From NCBI GenBank assembly GCA_004124385.1, contig SCKN01000009.1, positions 1 through 63,631 on the forward strand: 63,631 bases of DNA, read 5' to 3'. Source of the DNA: Fidelibacterota bacterium. Lineage in GTDB: Bacteria; Fidelibacterota; Marinisomatia; Marinisomatales; TCS55. Position numbers and translations under genes: made by a program. The notes beneath the pieces are model-generated. The model was not told where the DNA came from and did no database searches. It worked only from the letters and a program-made list of their open reading frames with translations. Shown here piece by piece: positions 56,011 to 63,631 of the stretch (the first letter of the stretch is position 1; the number at the start of each line of letters is the position of its first letter).

Positions 56011-56649
56011 CTAAATTATTTTACGACAAATCATTAATCCATCCCTGACGGGCAAAAGTAGTTGTTCTAATCTACCATCATTTTTTATGAGCTCAGCGGT
56101 TTCCCTTAATGCTGTTGCATCATCATCGTCTGGATTTAAAACTGAACCACCCCATAACATATTATCAAAAACTGCAATCCCTCCTTTTTTCAAAAGCATG
56201 GTTCCTTTTCGATAGTATTCCGGGTAACCTGTCTTGTCGGCATCAATAAATATCATATCGAATGAGCCTACTCTAAATTCTTCCAATGATTTTGCTGCTT
56301 CCCCCAAATGAACTGTAATTTTGTGATTCAAATCCGATTTTTCAAACCAGCCCTTGGCTGTAACAACATGTTTTTTCATTAATTCGCAGGAATGAACCTC
56401 CCCATCTTCTGGCAATGCTTCGGCCATTTTTAAAGTGGAATACCCTGTAAACATTCCAATTTCTAACACTTTTTTAGCACCAGATATTTTAATCAACATT
56501 TGTAATAAACCACCTACCAAAGATCCACAAAGCATTTGGGGTTTATCTTCCGTATCCCAAGTGGATTTCGATAATTCCATTAGTAAATCCGAATCTGCCA
56601 AAGAATGATCTTTGCAGTATTGTTCGATATTCTCTGATACTATATGCAT
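56011..56649 (-). CDS. SAM-dependent O-methyltransferase (class I, COMT-like)
   Basis: A 212-residue methyltransferase of the catechol/caffeoyl-CoA O-methyltransferase family. The SAM-binding motif is VLEIGMFTGYSTLKMAEALP, the metal and catalytic block is FIDADKTGYPEYY, and DNMLWGGSV closes the site. The substrate is unknown. It lies between cysQ (7 bp) and thyX (10 bp) in one apparent operon. Confidence 0.88.
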   Translation of the reverse strand: MHIVSENIEQYCKDHSLADSDLLMELSKSTWDTEDKPQMLCGSLVGGLLQMLIKISGAKKVLEIGMFTGYSTLKMAEALPEDGEVHSCELMKKHVVTAKGWFEKSDLNHKITVHLGEAAKSLEEFRVGSFDMIFIDADKTGYPEYYRKGTMLLKKGGIAVFDNMLWGGSVLNPDDDDATALRETAELIKNDGRLEQLLLPVRDGLMICRKII

Positions 56650-56656
56650 TGTTTTT

Positions 56657-57436
56657 TTATTTACTTTTTAACACCTGGAAGGTTTTATCGACTGCTCCCA
56701 ATTCTCCGGCTATAAGCCCAGGTTCAATTAATGTTTTTGCTTGATTATACTTTCGCTGATTGCCGTTAAGGTCAATTAATTTTCCACCCGCTTCATTAAT
56801 AATGCAATGCCCGGCACAAATATCCCATTCACTTTTTGGGCGGAGGGAAGCAAAAATATCCGCATGACCTGCTGCCGTAAGTCCTAATTTATAAGCCACT
56901 GATCCAATAGCGCGAAGTTCTCCAAAAGTATCACCATAAGGCGCCCATAATCCACGACGAGTTTCAGAACGACTATTTAATATGACCATATCACAAACAT
57001 CTTCTTTAGTAACACAATTGATTGTTTCTCCATTTAAATGAGCACCTTCGTCCCAGGCAGCTGTGAACGTTTCTTTTGTGACCGGATTGTAAAGGACACC
57101 CACAATGGGTATTCCATTTTCAACCAAAGCCACGCTTACTACAAAATTAGGAACACCCTCAATAAACTCTTTAGTACCATCTAATGGATCTACAACCCAC
57201 ACACGCTCTTTGGAAAGACGATCAGGTGAATCGACTGTTTCTTCAGAAAGCCAACCATATTCAGGTCGAGCTTCCATCAACATTTTTTTTAAACATGAAT
57301 CCGCAGCATGATCTGCAGTCGTTACAGGATTATGATAACTTTTGTCACGTATTTCATAATCCGCTTTATAATAATTCATGATTATAGCTCCGGCTTTCTT
57401 GGCGGCATAAATAGCTAGTTTTAATTCTGAATTCAT
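56657..57436 (-). CDS. cysQ: 3'(2'),5'-bisphosphate nucleotidase (inositol-monophosphatase family)
   Basis: A 259-residue metal-dependent phosphatase. The Li-sensitive family motifs are seen: VTTADHAAD, WLSEET, VVDPLDGTKEFIEGVPNFVVSVAL and the C-terminal WDICAGHCIINEAGG. DGTKEF rather than DGTxNF favours CysQ, which removes 3'-phosphoadenosine 5'-phosphate left by sulfate assimilation, over inositol monophosphatase. First gene of the cysQ-O-methyltransferase-thyX unit. Confidence 0.9.
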   Translation of the reverse strand: MNSELKLAIYAAKKAGAIIMNYYKADYEIRDKSYHNPVTTADHAADSCLKKMLMEARPEYGWLSEETVDSPDRLSKERVWVVDPLDGTKEFIEGVPNFVVSVALVENGIPIVGVLYNPVTKETFTAAWDEGAHLNGETINCVTKEDVCDMVILNSRSETRRGLWAPYGDTFGELRAIGSVAYKLGLTAAGHADIFASLRPKSEWDICAGHCIINEAGGKLIDLNGNQRKYNQAKTLIEPGLIAGELGAVDKTFQVLKSK

Positions 57437-57516
57437 GGGGCAAAAATTAGGACAAAGTCTTTAAGGTCACATTATATTATTATGTTTTAAATTTAAAAAA
57501 TCAAAAGGAGATTTTA

Positions 57517-57886
57517 ATGATCAGAAATATTATAGCTGTTCCAGCAGGTATGGGGCATACTCTGCAATGCTATTCTCTTCCCCTTACTTATGAGTATTTT
57601 CCCCGATCATTTTGAAAATTTTGTGCCCCTCACTACCGGGATGTTAATCTCCACCCTATTCCTAACTTTTATATGTTCATTGGCTACAGGCTATATCACT
57701 GCCCTTATTGCTGCCAGCCATCATATGAAGATCGTATTGTCGACAAGTATCCTCATTCTGATATTTGGTGTAGTTATGCAAATCATGAATTGGAATACCA
57801 TGCTAGTTTGGTATCATATAACCGTTTCGGGTTCTTTAGCTCCATTGATTTATTTAGGTGGAACGGGACGTATAAAGCGGTTATAA
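57517..57886 (+). pseudogene. Small membrane protein with a frameshift
   Basis: The strong AAAGGAG at 57504-57510 points to the ATG at 57517, which starts MIRNIIAVPAGMG but shifts out of frame near GGTATGGGGC (57549-57558) and soon stops. In another frame the sequence continues to 57886 with CNAILFPLLMSIFPDHFENF and three to four hydrophobic helices (ISTLFLTFICSLATGYITALIA, ILILIFGVVMQIM). Together this looks like one membrane protein of about 120 residues with a one-base error or mutation at a G run. The intact downstream part alone would start at 57590. Confidence 0.55.
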
Positions 57887-57924
57887 TTAAATAATTTCTT
57901 TCCATTGATTAAAAATAAATACTA

Positions 57925-58332
57925 TTAATTCCCTAAAACTTTAATCATATCCCAATATTTTTTTTCAACTGGCATTACAGACAGGCGACTGAACTTTACC
58001 AGATGAAATTCATTGAAGCGACTATCTTCTTTTATCTGCTTTAATGTAACAGGTTTCTTTAGAGAATGGTTTGGTGTAATATCAAATACTGCCAATTTTT
58101 CATTGTTCTCATTGGGATCCGGATAAGGGTCCGAAACCACATTAGCTATCCCAGCGACACACCGTTGGTTGCCTGTATGATAAATAAATACTTTATCCCC
58201 TTTTTTCACTTTTCGTATAAATGTTAAAGCCCAATTATTTGAAACTCCATCCCAAACCGTTTTCCCATCTTTTTCAAGATCACTATAACTATAATCATCA
58301 TCCGGTTCACATTTTAAAAGCCAGTAATTCAT
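57925..58332 (-). CDS. EVE-domain protein
   Basis: A 135-residue protein consisting of one EVE domain (MNYWLLKCEPDDDYSYSDL, WDGVSNNWALTFIRKVKKGDKVFIYHTG, PVTLKQIKEDSRF). EVE domains share the PUA-like fold and are thought to bind modified bases in DNA or RNA. The family is widespread; the ligand here is unknown. It ends 10 bp after the methyltransferase gene on the same strand. Confidence 0.9.
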   Translation of the reverse strand: MNYWLLKCEPDDDYSYSDLEKDGKTVWDGVSNNWALTFIRKVKKGDKVFIYHTGNQRCVAGIANVVSDPYPDPNENNEKLAVFDITPNHSLKKPVTLKQIKEDSRFNEFHLVKFSRLSVMPVEKKYWDMIKVLGN

Positions 58333-58342
58333 AATTTTAATC

Positions 58343-58954
58343 CTATAATTGTTTTCGAAATATAATCAGTTTTTCACGACCCTTTCTAGGGCCAATGGAT
58401 AATTCAGGAAATTCTTCCAACTCAATTTTCCATCCCAATTTAAAAATGGATTTTACTTCATCAATTGTTGTTCCCCATGGCGGTCCACCATCTTCTTCTG
58501 CTTTATCTAAAGGAAACCATAAACCAATCAGCTTCCCACCGATTTTAAGCATATGCTTCACTATAGATTCATATTCTTTACGGCGTCCCGGATTGATGGC
58601 GCAAAAAAACGTTTGTTCTATAACATAGTCGAAAATGTTAATGTATTCAGATGTTAACGAAAATATGTCACTTTGGATTATTTGAATGTTAACATCGTGT
58701 TCTTTTGCCAGTTTTTCAAGTGCGTTAACTGCTGACGGTGCAAAATCTATGGCAGTCACTGCAAACCCTTTCTGGGCAAACAGGATAGCATCATATCCCT
58801 TACCGCAACCAATGATACACAATTCCCCCGGGGACATCGAATGGGCCATGGATTCAAATATGGGCGTAGGACCACCCAAGTCCCATCCGGCATCGTCTTC
58901 TAAATAAATATCTTCCCAGAATTGGGAATTGTCTTCTTTATATATCAATTTCAC
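58343..58954 (-). CDS. SAM-dependent methyltransferase (TPMT-like)
   Basis: A 203-residue class I methyltransferase resembling the thiopurine/thiol methyltransferase family: [53 protein letters not shown], and [15 protein letters not shown]. Such enzymes in bacteria methylate thiols, halides or metalloids (tellurite, selenite). It starts at a GTG inside the end of metH (17-bp overlap), so it is read from the metH transcript under the same SAM-responsive leader. Confidence 0.82.
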   Translation of the reverse strand: MKLIYKEDNSQFWEDIYLEDDAGWDLGGPTPIFESMAHSMSPGELCIIGCGKGYDAILFAQKGFAVTAIDFAPSAVNALEKLAKEHDVNIQIIQSDIFSLTSEYINIFDYVIEQTFFCAINPGRRKEYESIVKHMLKIGGKLIGLWFPLDKAEEDGGPPWGTTIDEVKSIFKLGWKIELEEFPELSIGPRKGREKLIIFRKQL

Positions 58955-61900
58955 TTACACTAAAATATCGAGATTCAGGATGAGAGAAGTACCAACCACT
59001 AACGGAAGCAGCGGGATACATGGCACGACTTTCCGTTAATGAAATTCCTGTATTTTTCTCAACATTCAACAATGTCCAGATTTTATCTTTTTCAGCATGA
59101 TCAGGACAGGCGGGATATCCGGGTGCCGGACGAATACCTTGATATTTTTCTTTTATTAGGTATTCATTATTTAATTGTTCATCTGAATCATATCCCCAGA
59201 ATTCTTTTCGGACTCTTTCGTGAAGTCGTTCTGCAAATGCTTCAGCCAGTCTATCGGCCAACACTTTAACCATAATGGCATTATAATCATCATGCTGATC
59301 TTCGAATTCTTTTACGATGATTTCGATTCCATGGCCTGTAGTAACTGCAAATGTGCCAATAAAATCATCTTTAGGCGCAATGAAATCCGCCAAACAATAA
59401 TTTGGTTTCTGCGCACCTTTGTCTACAGTTTGCCGGGGAAAATTGAATACTTCACCTTCTATAATTACTGATTCATTTTCTGCATGGGCAGGATGAATAC
59501 CCATCACTCCTTTTGACGTGAGCAATTTTTCGGATACTATTCTTTTCAATAGGGCTTGGCCGTCATTAAAAAGTTTTTGTGGTTCAGCCCCATATTTACT
59601 ATCCGTTAATATTTTCGGATAAACTCCTTTTAATTCCCATGCATGGAAAAAAGGTGACCAATCGATATAATCCACCAATTCATCCAATGGGTAATCCTCA
59701 AATACTTTGATACCTTGAAAATAGGGGATTGGCGCTTGATATTGATCCCAATCAATTTGAGGTTTTCTGGATCTTGCGGTTTCAATATCAAGTCGTTTCA
59801 GCTTTGGCCTTTTTAAACGCGCTTCCCGAATTTTGGCAAAATCGGTGCGAATATCCTCTACAAATGACTCCTTTACATCCGCATTCAATAGTTTACTCAC
59901 CACACCCACGGCGCGGGACGCATCAATCACATGAATGGTTGGTCCGGAATAATTCTCTTCAATTTTTACGGCAGTATGTTTTCGGCTCGTGGTAGCACCG
60001 CCGATCAAAAGGGGGATATCCAATTTGAGCCGTTCCATTTCGCTGGCCACGTGAATCATTTCATCTAAACTGGGCGTGATTAATCCGGATAATCCAATAA
60101 TATCTGCACCTTCAGTTTTGGCGGTCGAAAGTATTTTATCCGACGGAACCATCACACCAAGATCAATAATATCATAGCCATTACATCCCAGTACAACACC
60201 CACGATATTTTTTCCGATATCATGAACATCTCCCTTTACCGTTGCCATGACAATTTTGCCATTGGATTTTCCCGTAAGGCCCAACTCATCTTTTTCTTTT
60301 TCTATAAATGGGAGCAGATGTGCCACAGCTTTTTTCATTACACGAGCGGATTTTACGACTTGAGGCAGAAACATTTTACCAGCACCAAATAAATCTCCCA
60401 CCACATTCATACCATCCATAAGCGGGCCTTCGATCACATGAATCGGGCGGTCATATTTCTGCCGAGCTTCTTCCGTATCTTCTACCACAAAATCCACAAT
60501 GCCATCAACCAACGCATGGCTCAACCGTTTTTCCACAGAATTTTCCCGCCAGGACAAATCTTTTTTATCTAATTTTTTAACACCGCGATATTCATCGGCG
60601 ATTTCTACCAAGCGTTCCGTCGCATCTTCACGACGATTGAATATTACATCTTCCACCCGATCTTTTAAATCAGGAGCAATTTCATCATAAACCGTGAGCT
60701 GTCCGGCATTTACGATTCCCATGTCCATTCCGGCCTGGATCGCATGATAAAGAAAGGCAGAGTTCATGGCTCCGCGGACACCATCATTCCCTCTAAACGC
60801 AAAGGACAGATTGCTCACTCCACCGCTGATATGTACACAGGGTAATGTTTTCTTAATTGTTTTTACTGCATTAATAAAATCATTCGCATATTCATTATGC
60901 TCTTCAATACCGGTTGCCACTGCAAATATATTTGGATCAAAAATGATATCTTCTGGTGGAAATTCAACTTTTTCCGTCAAAATTTTATATGCTTTAGTAC
61001 AAATTACTACTTTTCTTTCATAGGAGTCAGCCTGCCCTTTTTCATCAAATGCCATAACGATTACGGCAGCGCCATATTTTTTAACGATTTTTGCCTGACG
61101 GATGAATTCAGATTCCCCTTCTTTCATGGAAATTGAATTCACAATCCCCTTCCCCTGTAGGTTTTTTAGCCCTTCTTCCAATACTGACCATTTGGAAGAA
61201 TCCACCATAACCGGCACTTTGGCAATATCCGGTTCCGCAGCAATTAAACGCAGGAATGTCTCCATGGCTTGTTCAGAATCGAGAAGACCTTCATCCATGT
61301 TTACATCAATAATTTGTGCCCCATTTTCAACCTGTTGTCTTGCAACAGATAATGCTTCTTCATAATTATCTTCTTTAATCAATCGCCGGAATTTGGCCGA
61401 ACCGGTTACATTGGTTCGTTCACCAATATTTACGAAATTACTTTCAGGACGAATGGTTACTGGTTCAAGTCCGCTTAATTTTGTTAATGGTTGAATGTCT
61501 GGAATTTTTCGAGGGGTAATAACTTTAACGACTTCCGCTATGGCTTTGATATGTGACGGCGTGGTACCACAACATCCGCCAACAAGATTCACAAGACCTG
61601 CTTCAGCAAATTCTTTTATAATATCAGCCATGGCTTCTGGTGATTCATCGTATTCACCAAACTCATTCGGCAATCCCGCATTTGGATATACAAAGACAGG
61701 AATATCCGCAATCGTAGAAAGTTCATCTAGCCAAGGTCGAATTTGTTCAGCGCCCAAAGCGCAATTGAGTCCCACCGCTGTTAAATCTGCATGGCGAATG
61801 GAATGCCAGAATGCCTCTACAGTTTGCCCGGATAATGTACGGCCGCTGGCATCCGTGATGGTTCCTGACACCAACAGGGGTATATCGACACCTCGCTCAT

Positions 61901-62471
61901 CCAAAAGTGTTCTAACAGCAAAAAGTGCTGCCTTACAATTCAGTGTATCAAAAACAGTTTCAACTAATAATAAATCGACGCCGCCATCCAAAAGACCTTT
62001 GGCCTGATCGTAATATGCATTTTTTAATTCATCAAATGTAATATTTCGGAATCCAGGATCATTCACATCCGGACTCATAGAAGCTGTTCGGTTGGTTGGC
62101 CCCAATGCACCAGCGACAAACCGTTCTTTATCCGAATACTCTTTTGCTACGGATTTGGCAATTTTGGCTGCTTCAAGGTTAATCTCATACGCCAGATCTT
62201 CCATGCCATAATCGAGTTGAGATATAGAATTGGCATTAAACGTGTTTGTTTCAACAATGTCTGCCCCTGCATCAAAATAAGCTTTATGGATTTCACTCAC
62301 CACATCTGGTCGTGTTAGAGAAAGTAAATCATTGTTGCCCTTCAAATCCTTCAGATGATCTTTAAAATGATCGCCTCTAAAATCACTTTCCGTAAGATTA
62401 TAGGACTGCACCATAGTGCCCATAGCGCCATCAAGTACTAATATTTTTTCTTTAAACAATTTATTTATCAT
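58938..62471 (-). CDS. metH: Cobalamin-dependent methionine synthase
   Basis: A 1177-residue four-module enzyme that methylates homocysteine from methyltetrahydrofolate through B12. In order: homocysteine domain (about 1-325, [11 protein letters not shown], zinc Cys in VGGCCGTTP near 300); folate domain (about 345-620, [14 protein letters not shown]); cap and B12 domain (about 640-880, with DVHDIGKN near 745 carrying the Co-ligand His); and the SAM-binding reactivation domain (about 900-1177, [12 protein letters not shown]). The start at 62471 gives [15 protein letters not shown]; a longer frame from 62570 would run through the riboswitch and terminator. Regulated by a SAM-II-like leader. Confidence 0.96.
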   Translation of the reverse strand: MINKLFKEKILVLDGAMGTMVQSYNLTESDFRGDHFKDHLKDLKGNNDLLSLTRPDVVSEIHKAYFDAGADIVETNTFNANSISQLDYGMEDLAYEINLEAAKIAKSVAKEYSDKERFVAGALGPTNRTASMSPDVNDPGFRNITFDELKNAYYDQAKGLLDGGVDLLLVETVFDTLNCKAALFAVRTLLDERGVDIPLLVSGTITDASGRTLSGQTVEAFWHSIRHADLTAVGLNCALGAEQIRPWLDELSTIADIPVFVYPNAGLPNEFGEYDESPEAMADIIKEFAEAGLVNLVGGCCGTTPSHIKAIAEVVKVITPRKIPDIQPLTKLSGLEPVTIRPESNFVNIGERTNVTGSAKFRRLIKEDNYEEALSVARQQVENGAQIIDVNMDEGLLDSEQAMETFLRLIAAEPDIAKVPVMVDSSKWSVLEEGLKNLQGKGIVNSISMKEGESEFIRQAKIVKKYGAAVIVMAFDEKGQADSYERKVVICTKAYKILTEKVEFPPEDIIFDPNIFAVATGIEEHNEYANDFINAVKTIKKTLPCVHISGGVSNLSFAFRGNDGVRGAMNSAFLYHAIQAGMDMGIVNAGQLTVYDEIAPDLKDRVEDVIFNRREDATERLVEIADEYRGVKKLDKKDLSWRENSVEKRLSHALVDGIVDFVVEDTEEARQKYDRPIHVIEGPLMDGMNVVGDLFGAGKMFLPQVVKSARVMKKAVAHLLPFIEKEKDELGLTGKSNGKIVMATVKGDVHDIGKNIVGVVLGCNGYDIIDLGVMVPSDKILSTAKTEGADIIGLSGLITPSLDEMIHVASEMERLKLDIPLLIGGATTSRKHTAVKIEENYSGPTIHVIDASRAVGVVSKLLNADVKESFVEDIRTDFAKIREARLKRPKLKRLDIETARSRKPQIDWDQYQAPIPYFQGIKVFEDYPLDELVDYIDWSPFFHAWELKGVYPKILTDSKYGAEPQKLFNDGQALLKRIVSEKLLTSKGVMGIHPAHAENESVIIEGEVFNFPRQTVDKGAQKPNYCLADFIAPKDDFIGTFAVTTGHGIEIIVKEFEDQHDDYNAIMVKVLADRLAEAFAERLHERVRKEFWGYDSDEQLNNEYLIKEKYQGIRPAPGYPACPDHAEKDKIWTLLNVEKNTGISLTESRAMYPAASVSGWYFSHPESRYFSVSEIDI

Positions 62472-62487
62472 TTTTTTTATACCAAAA

Positions 62488-62517
62488 TTAAAAAAACCCG
62501 ATGCTAAAGTCGGGGTT
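62488..62517 (-). terminator. Intrinsic terminator in the metH leader
   Basis: On the minus strand AACCCCGA, an 8-base loop, TCGGGTT and a run of seven T form a terminator that ends 17 bp before the metH ATG and starts only 3 bp after the riboswitch-like core. Being upstream of the coding region, it must be an attenuator rather than the end of another gene. Confidence 0.85.
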
Positions 62518-62520
62518 AAT

Positions 62521-62577
62521 GGCCGTTTTAGCACTATTCTTTTACGTCGCAGCAATCGGGAGCAAATCACGACGGTG
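62521..62577 (-). promoter_or_regulatory. SAM-II/SAM-V-type riboswitch aptamer
   Basis: Read on the minus strand: CGTCG, then TGATTT, a CCCGATTG loop, the closing CGACG, a linker TAAAAGAATAGT, and GCTAAAACGG. The order of stem, UGAUUU, CCG-containing loop, second stem strand and GCUAAAA.GG is that of the SAM-II fold, and CCG can pair with CGG as the pseudoknot. Followed at once by a terminator and metH, this fits transcriptional shut-off by S-adenosylmethionine. SAM-V shares the same core, so the class is not settled. Confidence 0.8.
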
Positions 62578-62793
62578 TTATTTTACACAATAAATCTAAC
62601 ATTTTTCAAGAAAAGGGTTAATAGATAATTCACTTGCGGTATTTTACTAAAACTAGTAATTTTAGCATTGGTTAGAAAGATAATGAAGGTTAATTAACAA
62701 AATTTTTACACGGATTTTTTTGAAACAAATTCAAGATTTTACACATTTTTTCCCTCCTTCAACTCTTCCAACCTGACATAACAGTATAAAATC

Positions 62794-62817
62794 CTCCGTA
62801 CACGGAGTGTTTTTTGC
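62794..62817 (+). terminator. Terminator-like hairpin in the leader of the RNase E/G gene
   Basis: CTCCG, loop TACA, CGGAG and TGTTTTTT lie about 50 bp before the RNase gene. The stem is only 5 bp. It could be a weak terminator of an upstream transcript or a leader element used in RNase autoregulation, as known for E. coli rne; the sequence alone does not decide. Confidence 0.35.
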
Positions 62818-62865
62818 TGTTTACATAAAATAGATGATAACGATGGTAATTTATAGGTACAGGCT

Positions 62866-63631
62866 ATGAAAAAAGAAATATATATAAATGAAAGCATGGG
62901 CGAAACGCGCATTGCGATTCTCGAAGATACTCAGTTAGTTGAAGTATATATAGAAAAGCAAGAGAAACAACGCATGGTTGGTAATATTTATAAAGGTAAA
63001 GTGGAAAACGTTTTACCGGGGATGCAGGCTGCCTTTGTGGATATTGGATTTGATCTAAATGCATTTTTACCTTTTTCTGAAATTGAAAATAGTGATTATC
63101 TCGTTGATATAGATGAAGATGAAAAAGGTAATTCATCTCGCAATCACCGCAAGAACCGTGACAATATATCTGTAGATCTACATACAGGGCAGGATATCTA
63201 TGTACAGATAATTAAAGAGCCCTTTGCAGGGAAAGGCCCAAGAGTAACAACTGAAGTGGCTCTTCCCGGTAGATTACTCGTATTGGTCCCGAATACCAAT
63301 TATATAGGAATTTCCAAAAAGGTATGGGATAAATATGAGCGTCGTCGTTTAAAGAAAATCATTAGTTCGATAAAACACAAAGGGTTTGGTGTTATTGTAC
63401 GTACGGTAGCGGAAGGAACAAGTGAGGATTTACTTAAAAATGACTATGATCAATTGAAATCATCGTGGGATCGTTTACAGGGGAAAGCTGAAAAGACACA
63501 AGCGCCAACAATAGTCTATGAGGACCTTGAAACTGCATCTTCAGTCATCCGAGATTTATTGACTTCTGACGTAGAAAAAATAGTCATCGATTCTAAAAAA
63601 TTGTTTCGTAAAACATCTCGTTACTTAGAAG
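62866..63631 (+). CDS. Ribonuclease E/G family protein (3' end outside window)
   Basis: The first 255 codons of an endoribonuclease of the RNase E/G family, open to the window edge. The N-terminal block MKKEIYINESMGETRIAILED is followed by the S1 RNA-binding domain (NIYKGKVENVLPGMQAAFVDIGFDLNAFLP, about 40-125, with a charged insert DIDEDEKGNSSRNHRKNRD) and the RNase H-like part (VTTEVALPGRLLVLVPN, IGISKK). The catalytic DNase I-like domain lies beyond the window, so RNase E and RNase G cannot be told apart. ATG at 62866 after AGGTACAGG. Confidence 0.92.
   Translation, partial: MKKEIYINESMGETRIAILEDTQLVEVYIEKQEKQRMVGNIYKGKVENVLPGMQAAFVDIGFDLNAFLPFSEIENSDYLVDIDEDEKGNSSRNHRKNRDNISVDLHTGQDIYVQIIKEPFAGKGPRVTTEVALPGRLLVLVPNTNYIGISKKVWDKYERRRLKKIISSIKHKGFGVIVRTVAEGTSEDLLKNDYDQLKSSWDRLQGKAEKTQAPTIVYEDLETASSVIRDLLTSDVEKIVIDSKKLFRKTSRYLE

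Noticed and set aside
61495-62007. 170-codon plus-strand frame inside metH
   Set aside because: Antisense shadow of the homocysteine-binding domain of metH.
62472-62570. N-terminal extension of MetH from 62570
   Set aside because: The extra 33 residues would be encoded by the riboswitch and terminator; normal MetH begins at MINKLF.

Overview
The window is 63.6 kb from a diderm bacterium of the FCB group, most likely Candidatus Marinimicrobia (SAR406) or a close relative. Pointers are a type IX-type C-terminal sorting tail beginning NYPNPFNPTT, a large TonB-dependent receptor with a carboxypeptidase-like N-terminal domain, an LptF/G-type LPS exporter, repeated GCTD...DDGSC lipoprotein modules, a 2-oxoacid:ferredoxin oxidoreductase beside fumarase, ThyX, and AT-rich marine-type DNA. 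This placement is inference from gene content only.

Layout. 1-5166 (minus): cell-surface and periplasmic proteins, namely a cut-off secreted protein, two Cys-rich lipoproteins, and a MORN/coiled-coil/TPR lipoprotein with 102-bp repeats. 5694-5854: tRNA-Pro and tRNA-His. 5975-10723: LptF/G permease, pyrimidine-nucleoside phosphorylase, PBP1A. 10802-15079 (minus): fumarase and KorB/KorA. 15301-17153: an orphan gene coupled to selD, which is a selenoprotein gene with an in-frame UGA. 17239-24196: an IscR-like regulator and a complete SUF iron-sulfur cluster operon (DUF59, SufA-like, SufB, C, D, U, SufT, SufS). 24242-25252: small genes and dCMP deaminase. 25267-28865 (minus): EtfB, EtfA and a membrane CCG-domain ETF:quinone oxidoreductase. 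29240-34717: secreted sorted protein and TonB receptor. 34802-35862: nickel superoxide dismutase and a PAP2 phosphatase. 35866-40020 (minus): small proteins, a decayed GMC oxidoreductase, a GlmU-like protein. 40090-44455: DjlA-like cochaperone, methylmalonyl-CoA mutase large chain, PAP2-like protein, BirA, CoaX. 44456-52151 (minus): CDF transporter, a frameshifted glycosylasparaginase, then an operon of fused E1, acyltransferase, homocitrate-synthase-like and glutaryl-CoA-dehydrogenase-like genes. 52229-54180: an omdA-type gene that appears split by a serC'-serA segment. 54297-62471 (minus): RadC, ThyX, O-methyltransferase, CysQ, EVE protein, methyltransferase and MetH, the last under a SAM-II-like riboswitch with a terminator. 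62866-end: RNase E/G, cut by the window edge.

The common theme is oxygen-aware redox metabolism: Fe-S assembly under an IscR-type switch, Ni-SOD, ETF-linked acyl-CoA oxidation into the quinone pool, ferredoxin-linked 2-oxoacid oxidation, and B12 enzymes (MetH, methylmalonyl-CoA mutase). The most informative points are the Sec-encoding selD, the riboswitch before metH, the IscR-type operator, the exported Ni-SOD, the E1/acyltransferase/homocitrate synthase/acyl-CoA dehydrogenase operon, and several genes in visible decay. No CRISPR array, insertion sequence, integrase or prophage was seen.
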